Source: Alteromonas macleodii ATCC 27126
GTDB taxonomy: Bacteria; Pseudomonadota; Gammaproteobacteria; Enterobacterales; Alteromonadaceae
Direction of reading: 5' to 3'
Length of the DNA: 64,000 nt
Assembly: GCF_000172635.2 (NCBI RefSeq)
Contig: NC_018632.1
Span: 2,170,001-2,234,000 of the forward strand
Below are positions 55,825 to 63,490 of the stretch, in pieces (within the stretch, counting starts at the first letter, position 1; every line of letters starts with the position of its first letter). The notes below the pieces were generated by a model. That model was not told where the DNA came from. It was given only the letters and a program-made list of their open reading frames with translations, and did no database searches. A program made the translations under genes and the position numbers.

Positions 55825-55958
55825 GGCTAACAATCGTATCAAGTCGCTCGCAGGCTCGCTGGGACATCAAAACTACGGGGCGATTTAGTTTTGGTGCTTC
55901 GCAAGTTTGTCCCAATCGCCGCTACGTTTTGCTGCTGCCCCTTGTGCGGGCGTTATAT
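55825..55958 (+). repeat. attC-like site A (VCR-type length)
   Basis: It begins GGCTAAC (one base off RYYYAAC) at 55825 and ends in GTTATAT (one off GTTRRRY) at 55952, a length of 134 bases like Vibrio repeats (about 120-130). Internally CTGGGACAT pairs with TTTGTCCCA and AAAACTA with TAGTTTT, so the strand can fold. The end GCCCCTTGTGCGGGCGTTA is very like the 3' end of Vibrio VCR. Confidence 0.72.
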
Positions 55959-55977
55959 TTAGGACTTACCCAAACTT

Positions 55978-56012
55978 AGTGGACATCTCCTATAACATGG
56001 ATGTCCACTTTT
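55978..56012 (+). terminator. Terminator-like hairpin at the start of cassette 2
   Basis: AGTGGACATC and GATGTCCACT form a perfect 10-bp stem with a 12-base loop, followed by TTT. It lies between attC A and the next gene and could stop transcription coming from cassette 1. Confidence 0.6.
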
Positions 56013-56052
56013 AGTGGGTAAGACCAATTTCTATCATCATGGAGTGATCACA

Positions 56053-57608
56053 TTGAGCCAAATCTGTAGTATCGATGACTGCACACGAGAAGTTTTTCAA
56101 AGCACAACTGAGTGTGTCCTTCATTGCAAGAAAAATGACTACTCTCACGATTTCCAAAATAACGGCATTTTGAGAACGTTTTATGATGCATTAATCGAGT
56201 ATATAACTGAATCGGCTTTTGAGTGGAAAAAACCTGACAACCCAGAAATAGTAAATGCCGAGTCATTTAAAAATTACCTTCAGGAAGGTGTTGGCAGTGA
56301 TGAGGTTGTCAATTTCTGCAATAACGAAGTAACAGTATTTAACTTTATCTTCTTTCCATGTAGAGAAAGCAGAGATCACTTTGACTACCTTAAACTTTTA
56401 AGAAAAATTAAAGGTGCACATTTTAACTACTGCAAGTTTACTGCGCACTCAATCGAGATTCCTAAAGTCGAAGCATTTTTTCAAGATTGTGAGTTCTTTC
56501 AATGGTGGACTATCACTCAGTCCAAACTGCTTGGAAATGTAAATAATGTATTATATCAAAACTGTACGTTTAGAGAAGATGTCAGCTCACACTTGGGTGA
56601 TGAGCACAGTTCAACGCTAGATGTACCATTATTTAACAATTGCTCCTTTGATAAAAGCCTATCGTTTGAAAGTGTCATCCTTAAAAAACCTGTATTTAAT
56701 AACACGGATGACGACCTTATAAAAATCCACAAGCTACGGATTGAAAATTGTGAGATAGATGGAAAGTTTGTACTTAACAAGCTAAACGCTGAATATATGT
56801 TGATTGAAAACTCTGAATTTAAAGCCAAGTTTGAATTAAAAGAAGGTTTGATTGATGAAATTGAATTAATCAACACCAATTTCAACGGACTCTTCGACTC
56901 TTATTCTACAGAGTATGGTCGTTTTTATTGTTTTAAGTGCATATTCAGTGATTTCGTAGGCTTCGAAAAATCTAAATTCGCAGCTCTGCAAGGAGATAAT
57001 GAATTAAATCAATTATCAATATTTAGATATGTTACATTTTTGAGCTTTACCAACTTTAGAAATTCCACGTTCTTTCAGGGTATTGACCTAGAAAACACAA
57101 ATTTAAAAGAAGCCCCGAACTTTCTGAATATAGAAGTGTTATCAAACAACACAAATAGGGAGACTCTGAGAATAATAAAAGACTCTTTCGATAAAATTGG
57201 AAATCATATCGAAGCAAACAAGTTTTTGTTCTTGAAATGGCTAAATATAAACAAGGGCTATCTGATAAGCCTTTCAATCAAGAGAAATTAATTTTCTGGC
57301 TAAATGAAAAGAGCTCTAACTTTGGCCAGAGCTATTTATTGCCTGTTTTATGGATAGTGCTTTTCTCAATAATTTATTATTTGCTAATTCTTGGCCATGA
57401 AAGCAATCTGCTATATAACTTAGTGCCGTCCGCCAACGAAGCTATAAGTTCAGTATCAAGTGTCTTAAATGGAATAGCAGCAAATATAATACCTCTCAAA
57501 AAATTACTTCGAGAAGGTATGGAGTTTACTAGCCTTGTGTTCTATGTCATTTTCGCTAGTTTGATATGGCAAACAATTGTAGCCCTAAAAAGGCACACTA
57601 GGCGTTAA
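56053..57608 (+). pseudogene. Pentapeptide-like repeat membrane protein, broken by a 1-base frameshift
   Basis: Two frames together make one protein. Frame 1 (to 57291) begins with a Cys-rich start (CSIDDC, CVLHC) and then repeats F-x-NC-x-F-like units (for example QNCTFRED, NNCSFDKS, IENCEIDG, IENSEFKAK, INTNFNGL), a right-handed beta-helix pattern. Frame 2 (from about 57223 to 57608) continues as EMAKYKQGLSDKPFNQEKL and two membrane helices (PVLWIVLFSIIYYLLI and FYVIFASLIWQTIVAL). They join at a T run at 57223-57227: with six T instead of five, the frame reads ANKFFVLEMAKYK, as expected for this family. So a T was lost (or a sequencing error). Start is TTG 56053 (GGAG 8 bases before); GTG 56014 is the longer alternative. 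The attC B site follows 4 bases after the stop. Confidence 0.7.
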
Positions 57609-57612
57609 CGAA

Positions 57613-57657
57613 ACATAACAAGGGCGTGCAATCTGACTCCGGAAGCTGGCGTTAGGC
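57613..57657 (+). repeat. attC-like site B (short)
   Basis: It starts ACATAAC at 57613 (degenerate R'' box) and ends with a canonical GTTAGGC (GTTRRRY) at 57651-57657. At 45 bases it is shorter than usual and its internal pairing is weak, so it may be a reduced site. Its position directly after a stop codon supports it. Confidence 0.6.
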
Positions 57658-57694
57658 TGCAGATGTGTTCGTTTGAAACAATAATGATAGCTTT

Positions 57695-57976
57695 ATGATA
57701 AAAAGACAATTCTACAGAAGTTTGATCGAACTTGGTCATGGTATCGATGATTTAGGTAGAAAAGATACTTGGAATTTAATTGAAAAATCGTTTAAAACTA
57801 AACTTTGCCCAATTTGTAAAAGTTCTGTAAGTAAATACCATCATACACCGACGTTCGCTGAAGACGAGTACCGACCTCCTTGGGATTGGGTAATAATGTC
57901 TCCTATATTGTATTTATGCGATTTTTGCAATTGGTGGAACTCAACTAAAGAAGGTCAGCTAAATGGAATTGGCTGA
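57695..57976 (+). CDS. Zinc-ribbon N-terminal part of a restriction endonuclease-like protein
   Basis: A 93-residue ORF. It has two CxxC pairs (LCPICKS and LCDFCNWWN) spaced about 35 residues, forming a zinc ribbon of the kind that precedes Mrr-type endonuclease domains. It has no nuclease motif itself. The next frame downstream encodes such a nuclease (57988-58581), offset by one frame and with a TAG at 57985, so the two were probably one gene. The start ATG 57695 lies 37 bases after attC B. As a stand-alone product it is likely non-functional; if it is not broken, a short zinc protein is possible. AT-rich. Confidence 0.55.
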   Translation: MIKRQFYRSLIELGHGIDDLGRKDTWNLIEKSFKTKLCPICKSSVSKYHHTPTFAEDEYRPPWDWVIMSPILYLCDFCNWWNSTKEGQLNGIG

Positions 57977-58065
57977 AATACCTATAGCCATATATTCATT
58001 ACCCAGTACTAGAAGAAATCGATATTTCTAGTAATTCAATAGTAATCGATGACCTTAAACTCAAC

Positions 58066-58581
58066 TTGCTGAAAAGTTGGGAGGATAGAAAACTTATTAG
58101 TGCAGGGGCCGCAGAGTCTCTAGTACAGTCTATATTAAAAGAACATTTATCGTGTGACGTTCTTACTTCAACCGCTAATGTTAACGACCCAGATGGTGGT
58201 ATTGATCTGCATGTGTGTTCTAAAAACGGCAACATAATTAGTGCTGTTCAAGTAAAAAGGCGGATTTCTCAAAACACTGAATCAGTTTCAGAAGTAAGAA
58301 ATTTTGTCGGTGCTATGGAAATAGAAGACATTAAAAAAGGTATTTTTGTAACAACCGCAGATAAATTTACTAAGCCTGCAAATAAAATCCCAGAAAAGCT
58401 CAAAAGTATTAACAGCAGGCTTGAACTTCAACTAATAGATGGTCAAAGCCTCTTCGAACTTTTAAAATGCAATATTCGTCCTGAAACATTAATTATGCCA
58501 CCAGATGTTGATGAGAAATCAATTTGGATTGGGGAATGTGGCAATAGATTTACAACTCAAAGTTTGATCTATGCAGAATGA
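58066..58581 (+). CDS. Mrr-like restriction endonuclease domain (C-terminal part)
   Basis: A 171-residue PD-(D/E)xK-type nuclease domain. Motif residues are Glu18 (AAESLVQ), Asp47 in DPDGGIDLHV and Gln62-x-Lys64 in SAVQVKRR, the typical D...QxK arrangement of Mrr/type IV restriction endonucleases; FVTTADKFTKPA is also typical. The reading frame is open back to 57988, giving a leading segment PVLEEIDISSNSIVIDDLKLN that resembles the linker before Mrr domains. TTG 58066 is the nominal start but there is no evidence it is used; the real start was probably at the zinc-ribbon ORF upstream. Stop is 9 bases before attC C. It would cut modified foreign DNA. Confidence 0.6.
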   Translation: MLKSWEDRKLISAGAAESLVQSILKEHLSCDVLTSTANVNDPDGGIDLHVCSKNGNIISAVQVKRRISQNTESVSEVRNFVGAMEIEDIKKGIFVTTADKFTKPANKIPEKLKSINSRLELQLIDGQSLFELLKCNIRPETLIMPPDVDEKSIWIGECGNRFTTQSLIYAE

Positions 58582-58590
58582 GAAAAAATA

Positions 58591-58643
58591 GCCTAACAAG
58601 ACGCTGCTGCCGGACAAATTTTCCGCAGAGCGCGGCGTTAAAC
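58591..58643 (+). repeat. attC-like site C (canonical cores)
   Basis: It begins GCCTAAC (exact RYYYAAC) at 58591 and ends GTTAAAC (exact GTTRRRY) at 58637-58643, 53 bases in all. The arms TAAC-x4-CGCTGCTGC... and GCAG-AGCGCGGCGTTA pair imperfectly with extra-helical bases, as attC requires. It lies 9 bases after the Mrr-like stop. Confidence 0.8.
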
Positions 58644-58736
58644 GTCCGCTATTTGTCTAAAACGGACCTCTAACACAAACGCTACTCTAAGCAATAAGTA
58701 CCGGCGTCCTAAAATGCAATCCTTGGTGAATACAAA

Positions 58737-59285
58737 TTACCAATTAGCACTGTATATTTTATTGGCTGCGGACGCTTCTACTTCTAGTGGGGCTTTATCG
58801 TAACCGTATTCAGCCATGTCGAAAAAGTGTTGGGTGACAACTTCATCTAAACTGGCTCGTTCAATCTGTAACACATGCACTAATTCGTGGGCTAACTTGG
58901 GTCTATTAAGCTCGAAATCTTTACGAGCATAAATCGAATAGCCGAAAACTTGTGCGTTAATTATTATTCCTTCTCCAACAAGTCCAACGGCTTCGCCAAA
59001 CACTTTAAGCGCGAAGTTTTCGTAGGGATATGGCACTTCATCTACATAAACAATTCTTACTTTCTTAGGCTGTTTAATTCCTATCTCCACTGCTAGCGCC
59101 AATTCTTGTTCATTCAACGGTTGACCTATTTTTAAGCCTTTCATATCTGTTTCATGTGCCCACTCTATGTACTGCGGCAACAATACGCGTACTATTATTT
59201 TTTCATAGGAGAGTGCCACAACGACTATTACTATAAACAAGGCTAACGATACGAACTTTATAAATTTCATGTGGTTAAAATCCAT
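58737..59285 (-). CDS. Membrane-anchored HELVH metallopeptidase-like protein
   Basis: A 182-residue protein with one N-terminal membrane helix (residues about 8-27) and a catalytic-type motif HELVHVLQ (His133, Glu134, His137, Gln140), the pattern of DUF4157-like zinc peptidases. It ends NKIYSANW. Start: ATG 59285 gives MDFNHMK; an in-frame ATG at 59270 is possible; neither has a ribosome site. It is transcribed opposite to the cassettes and has no attC on its right, so it is more likely a native gene at the array border than a cassette, but this is not settled. Substrate unknown. Confidence 0.65.
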   Translation of the reverse strand: MDFNHMKFIKFVSLALFIVIVVVALSYEKIIVRVLLPQYIEWAHETDMKGLKIGQPLNEQELALAVEIGIKQPKKVRIVYVDEVPYPYENFALKVFGEAVGLVGEGIIINAQVFGYSIYARKDFELNRPKLAHELVHVLQIERASLDEVVTQHFFDMAEYGYDKAPLEVEASAANKIYSANW

Positions 59286-59514
59286 TTTAAAGGGGGGAGT
59301 GTGTGCCGCTTACACGCATTGTTACAAACAGTTAAAGCGTGTAGTCAGCACAATCGACTTGTTGCTATATGCGTAGTAAAGCATATGATGGCGAGGTGTA
59401 CTATCAAAGTGCTGTAAGAAAATGTGATTAAAAACAAAGTGAAAGGTTACACACCGCTATTCAATAGTGAATTGTGACTAGCGGCGGTGATGGTTCAAAC
59501 TACGATATAGAGTT

Positions 59515-60840
59515 TTACTCGTCGTCGTCAGACAGAGTGTTTCTTGGCTTGCGTTTCACAGGAACCATACCAATATCTTCTCCAGACATGGTATCGACAC
59601 GTTTTTTAGTGCCAGGTTTTGCTGGTTTCGCTACGCGCTTTTTACCATTTTTCGCATTTGATTGTTTCGACACTTTTTTCTTCGGGGTAAAACCTTTAAA
59701 AGACGCCGAAAATTCGTCGTGTGGTGAACACTCTAATGCATATTGAAGGTGATTCTTAAGCCCTTCGAAACTGTTCCAGTCACGAGGGCCAATTAGCGAG
59801 AATGCTTCGCCTTTTTGCCCAGCACGGCCTGTACGGCCGATACGGTGAATGTATTCATCCGCGTTCTTAGGAAGGTCAAAGTTAACCACCAATCCTACTT
59901 TTGATAGATCTAGTCCACGAGAGGCGAGGTCGGTAGTAACCAGAATACTGTGCTGTCCACGAGCAAACGCACTCATTACTGCTGCGCGTTGGCTTTGTAG
60001 CATATCACCACGAAGCGCAATAGCTTCTAAGTTTTGTTCGTTAAGCAGTGCTGCAATTCTATCGGTATCTTCACGGGTAGCTGTAAATACGATAGCTTGG
60101 TTGTAGGTACGATTGGCTAGCTCAAACTGTAAAATTTGATCTTTGTTATCAACATTGTCTGCAAAGAAGCACTTCTGTTCGATATCGCCATGCTCTGCTG
60201 TTGAGTCTCCTACAGCTACACGAACAGCGCCTTTGGTTAACTGCGTTGTCATATGCTTTAGCTCAATATTATCGAGCGTGGCAGAAAACAACATAGTTTG
60301 ACGCTTTCTGTGATCAGCATAGTCGTTAATCATTTTAAGCTGAGCAGAGAAGCCTAAGTCTAACATTCGGTCTGCTTCATCAAAGATAAGCAACTCTAAA
60401 CCGTTTAAATACACACTTTTATCTAATAGATGGTCGGCTACACGACCAGCGGTACCAACGATAATGTGAGGGTTACGGCGAAGCGCTTTAACTTGGTCGT
60501 TATAATTTTCACCACCCACAATAAGTGAACAAGTAAGATTTAGCCCGGTACACATTGATTTAGCTTCGATGAAAACTTGTTTGGCTAGCTCACGAGTTGG
60601 CGCAAGAATAAGTGCGCGTGGGTCTTGACGACTAAGGGCTTTTTGCGACATTAGCCTGTTTATAGCTGGCACTAAAAAGGCGAAGGTTTTACCTGACCCC
60701 GTTTTTGATGACGCAATAATATCTTTGCCCTGAATAGCTGGCAGCATAGTGCGTTCTTGAATTTCGGTTAGCGTCGAAATGTTTTTCGTTTCGAGCTTTG
60801 AAATAATTTTGTGGTGAACAGGTAAATCAGTAACTAGCAA
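59515..60840 (-). CDS. DEAD-box RNA helicase
   Basis: A 441-residue ATP-dependent RNA helicase. Motifs: Q motif (NISTLTEIQ), Walker A (SSKTGSGKT), PTREL, GTAGRVAD, DEAD, SAT, ASRGLD and HRIGRTGR. After the core is a basic tail rich in Lys and Pro (KPAKPGTKKRVD). It is different from RhlE at 8772 and closer to the group of small DEAD-box proteins related to DeaD/RhlE. The only possible start is TTG 60840; an in-frame stop lies just upstream, so the ORF is short of nothing. Role in ribosome assembly or RNA decay is family inference. Confidence 0.82.
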   Translation of the reverse strand: MLVTDLPVHHKIISKLETKNISTLTEIQERTMLPAIQGKDIIASSKTGSGKTFAFLVPAINRLMSQKALSRQDPRALILAPTRELAKQVFIEAKSMCTGLNLTCSLIVGGENYNDQVKALRRNPHIIVGTAGRVADHLLDKSVYLNGLELLIFDEADRMLDLGFSAQLKMINDYADHRKRQTMLFSATLDNIELKHMTTQLTKGAVRVAVGDSTAEHGDIEQKCFFADNVDNKDQILQFELANRTYNQAIVFTATREDTDRIAALLNEQNLEAIALRGDMLQSQRAAVMSAFARGQHSILVTTDLASRGLDLSKVGLVVNFDLPKNADEYIHRIGRTGRAGQKGEAFSLIGPRDWNSFEGLKNHLQYALECSPHDEFSASFKGFTPKKKVSKQSNAKNGKKRVAKPAKPGTKKRVDTMSGEDIGMVPVKRKPRNTLSDDDE

Positions 60841-61015
60841 GAAGGTATAGCCTTTTTAAAATGACATTCGGGCGCATTATCCCTTAATGCACGGTGCATT
60901 TAAAGGTTTATTGGAAAGGCTTATAAGTTTGCACACTGAAGGCAGGTACTTGTAACAATCGTTACTCAACGAAGAATATAAAGTTAAAGCAAAAATGTGA
61001 GTTAACTCAATGGTG

Positions 61016-61056
61016 CGCGCTTACCACAAAAGCATAAATGCTAAGTGATAAGCGCG
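61016..61056. terminator. Double stem-loop after the ScoAB operon
   Basis: CGCGCTTA pairs with TAAGCGCG, and inside it AGCAT pairs with ATGCT, making a two-stem structure about 30 bases after the scoB stop on the minus strand. There is no U run, so termination may be factor-dependent. Confidence 0.4.
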
Positions 61057-61085
61057 ACCTTACGATGCACAATTAAACGCAGAAT

Positions 61086-61739
61086 TTAAAACTGCATTTC
61101 AGGTACATTTTCAGGAACAACAAGCTTTCCGCCCGTTTTCTCTTTAATTTCGTCAACGCTGACGCCCGGTGCACGTTCTTGAAGCACAAATGCGCCGTCT
61201 TCAACACTCAGCACCGCTAAGTCGGTAATAATGCGCGTAATACAGTTAACACCGGTTAACGGTAAGGTGCATTCGCCAAGTAGTTTTGGGTTACCGTGTT
61301 TGTCGGTATGGGTCATAGTAACGATTATGTTCTTTGCTCCAGCAACTAAGTCCATAGCGCCGCCCATGCCTTTAACGAGTTTGCCTGGTATCATCCAAGA
61401 GGCAATATTACCCGATACATCAACCTCAAATGCGCCAAGTACAGTAAAGTCAACGTGACCACCGCGGATCATAGCAAAGCTCTCGGCGCTACTAAAAATA
61501 GATGCGCCTGTGATAGCCGTTACCGTTTCTTTACCAGCGTTTATCATATCAGCGTCAATTTCACTTTCAGTCGGGTAACGTCCCATACCCAAAAGGCCGT
61601 TTTCTGACTGCAGCATCACGCTGATGTCATCTGGCACATAGTTAGCTGCAAGGGTAGGGATACCTATGCCTAAATTGACGTAATCGCCATCTTTAAACTC
61701 TTGAGCGACGCGCATTGCGATTTGTTCTCTACTAAGCAT
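61086..61739 (-). CDS. scoB: 3-oxoacid CoA-transferase subunit B
   Basis: A 217-residue beta subunit of a CoA-transferase family I enzyme, moving CoA between succinyl-CoA and acetoacetate (or another short acid). The active-site Glu is in the [11 protein letters not shown] motif. A Gly-rich loop ([14 protein letters not shown]) near the N-terminus binds CoA. The start ATG 61739 overlaps the subunit A stop by one base (TAATG), so the two are translationally coupled and made in equal amounts. Length matches AtoA/ScoB (about 210-220). Confidence 0.9.
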   Translation of the reverse strand: MLSREQIAMRVAQEFKDGDYVNLGIGIPTLAANYVPDDISVMLQSENGLLGMGRYPTESEIDADMINAGKETVTAITGASIFSSAESFAMIRGGHVDFTVLGAFEVDVSGNIASWMIPGKLVKGMGGAMDLVAGAKNIIVTMTHTDKHGNPKLLGECTLPLTGVNCITRIITDLAVLSVEDGAFVLQERAPGVSVDEIKEKTGGKLVVPENVPEMQF

Positions 61740-62446
61740 TACACTGACTCCTTGCTAACTACACGGCGTTCAATACGTTTTTCAAATGAACCTTGAATGA
61801 CACGGTTAACATAAATCCCGGGAGTGTGGATCTCGCTAGGGTTCAATTCACCAGGCTCTACAATTTCCTCTGCTTCAACCACAGTGATTTTACCTGCAGT
61901 AGCGGCCATAGGATTAAAGTTTTGTGCTGTATGGCGATAAATACAGTTTCCGTAAGTATCTGCTTTCCATGCTTTTACAATGGCAAAGTCGCCAGTAATA
62001 GCATGTTCAAGAATATAAGGGCGACCGTTGAATTCTTTGACTTCTTTTCCTTCACCAACAGGCGTACCATAACCTGTGGCAGTGTAAAAGGCAGGAATGC
62101 CAGCACCACCAGCGCGCATTTTTTCCGCCAGCGTTCCTTGAGGTGTAAGCTCAACTTCCAACTCACCGTTAAGCAGTTGTTTTTCAAACAGGGCATTTTC
62201 ACCTACATAAGAAGACACCATTTTGGCTATTTGCTTATCTTCCAATAAAAGGCCCAATCCAAATCCATCTACACCGCAGTTATTAGAAACTACAGTAAGT
62301 CCAGATACGCCCATTTTCTTAATTTGGCCTATCAGTCCTTCGGGTATACCACACAATCCGAAACCGCCCGCAATAACTGTCATACCATTTTCAAGGCCAG
62401 CCATTGCTTCTTCGTATGAGGATACAACTTTGTTAAATCCCGCCAT
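61739..62446 (-). CDS. scoA: 3-oxoacid CoA-transferase subunit A
   Basis: A 235-residue alpha subunit. The CoA-transferase 1 signature appears as [15 protein letters not shown], and later [16 protein letters not shown]. It pairs with subunit B to convert 3-oxoacids to their CoA esters, opening acetoacetate or BCAA-derived ketoacids to thiolysis. It begins at ATG 62446, 122 bases from the divergent LysR gene with a 12-bp-arm palindrome in between. Length is usual for AtoD/ScoA. Confidence 0.9.
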   Translation of the reverse strand: MAGFNKVVSSYEEAMAGLENGMTVIAGGFGLCGIPEGLIGQIKKMGVSGLTVVSNNCGVDGFGLGLLLEDKQIAKMVSSYVGENALFEKQLLNGELEVELTPQGTLAEKMRAGGAGIPAFYTATGYGTPVGEGKEVKEFNGRPYILEHAITGDFAIVKAWKADTYGNCIYRHTAQNFNPMAATAGKITVVEAEEIVEPGELNPSEIHTPGIYVNRVIQGSFEKRIERRVVSKESV

Positions 62447-62519
62447 TCTCTATCTCCAATGCATTTGTTAAAAATAAGTATCGACATTGTTGCTTCATTT
62501 GTAAAATCGAATTAATCTT

Positions 62520-62548
62520 GCGATTAATAAAAACTATTTATTAATCGC
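62520..62548. promoter_or_regulatory. LysR-type operator between scoA and its regulator
   Basis: GCGATTAATAAA and TTTATTAATCGC form perfect 12-bp arms around AACTA. An overlapping partial repeat ATTAATC-ttgc-GATTAAT lies at 62511-62528. The site sits between the divergent scoAB operon and the LysR gene, 20 bases before the LysR start, exactly where an auto-regulating LysR protein should bind. Confidence 0.65.
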
Positions 62549-62568
62549 TGAGATCACTTGAAAAGTTT

Positions 62569-63453
62569 ATGGATGTTTCATACCGTCAAATAAAAGCGTT
62601 TGTAGAAGTGGCCAAGTCATCAACCTTTGCTGAAGCCGCGGTAAATCTACATTTAACACAGCCAGCTTTGTCATCGGCAATTAAAAAAATGGAAGAGCAG
62701 TTAGGCGGTAAGCTATTCCAACGCAATACACGCAATGTAAGCCTAACACCAGAAGGAGAGGTGTTGTTTCCAAATGCTTTGAGGCTACTGCACGACTGGG
62801 ACAATACTTTTTCTGATATTCAAAATTTGTTTGCTATGGCGAAAGGGCAGCTTACTATTTGCGCTATGCCGTCATTTGCCGAGTCTCATTTACCGAATAT
62901 CTTGTCAGTATTTCATCAACGAATTCCAAACGTAAACTTACGAATTGTCGATGTAGTAATGGAACAGGTAATTCATGAAGTTACTACTGGCCGCAGCGAG
63001 ATTGGGTTCTCGTTTGAGCCAGAGCGCAAAGATGGTTTAGTGTTTAAAAGCCTTTTTGCTGATGAGTTTGTTGTTGTGACCAACAAAGCACAATCAGCCC
63101 ATTTAGGGGACAAGTTGCATTGGCAGGACTGTCTAAAACTTCCATTGGTAATGATGAATAGGGGATCTGCGGTACGTCATTGGACTCAATCTAAGCTAGC
63201 ACAATATGGTGAGCTAAATATAATCGCGGAAACGGGGCAGCTATCTACACTAGGAAAGCTTATTCTAAATGGTTTAGGTATATCTATTATGCCGGCGATT
63301 TGTAAAGCGCAAATGGAGGGATTGGGGCTAGTAACAAAAGAAATTAGTGACATGCCTCTGGTGAAAAATATTGGAATAATTCGAAATGCGCGAAAAGGGT
63401 TATCGCTGCCGGCTCAATCTATGTGGGACATGGCCGTAGCGCATTATGAGTGA
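62569..63453 (+). CDS. LysR-family transcriptional regulator, divergent to scoAB
   Basis: A 294-residue LysR-type regulator: N-terminal winged helix with YRQIKAFVEVAKSSTFAEAAVNLHLTQPALSSAIKKMEEQLG and the FQRNTRNVSLTPEGE tail, then an effector-binding domain. It is divergent from the CoA-transferase operon, with a 12-bp-arm palindrome in the 122-base gap, so it most likely controls scoAB and itself in response to an organic acid or ketoacid (inference). ATG 62569. Length is usual for the family. Confidence 0.87.
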   Translation: MDVSYRQIKAFVEVAKSSTFAEAAVNLHLTQPALSSAIKKMEEQLGGKLFQRNTRNVSLTPEGEVLFPNALRLLHDWDNTFSDIQNLFAMAKGQLTICAMPSFAESHLPNILSVFHQRIPNVNLRIVDVVMEQVIHEVTTGRSEIGFSFEPERKDGLVFKSLFADEFVVVTNKAQSAHLGDKLHWQDCLKLPLVMMNRGSAVRHWTQSKLAQYGELNIIAETGQLSTLGKLILNGLGISIMPAICKAQMEGLGLVTKEISDMPLVKNIGIIRNARKGLSLPAQSMWDMAVAHYE

Positions 63454-63490
63454 AATAATGCGCTTTATGGTTTCTAAGAAAAGGTTCGAC

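Larger units (their letters stand above)
55825..58643 (+). mobile_element. Integron cassette array without integrase (CALIN)
   Basis: Three attC-like sites in the same orientation (55825-55958, 57613-57657, 58591-58643) each lie just after a plus-strand gene: stop-to-site gaps are 35, 4 and 9 bases. Cassette bodies would be about 1.7 kb (55952-57650) and about 1.0 kb (57651-58636). The encoded sequences are AT-rich against the neighbours. No tyrosine integrase of IntI type lies in the window, so by definition it is an attC cluster lacking an integrase; a distant integrase elsewhere in the genome could still act on it. Left limit is not sharp, since the HEPN-like gene has no attC before it. 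Confidence 0.72.

Noticed and set aside
57237..57608. Independent small membrane protein starting at ATG 57237
   Set aside because: It continues the preceding frame's protein family exactly after one restored T, so it is the broken 3' end rather than a new gene.
61793..62248. 151-residue plus-strand ORF opposite scoA
   Set aside because: Entirely inside the well-supported CoA-transferase gene, without a ribosome site or any family features.
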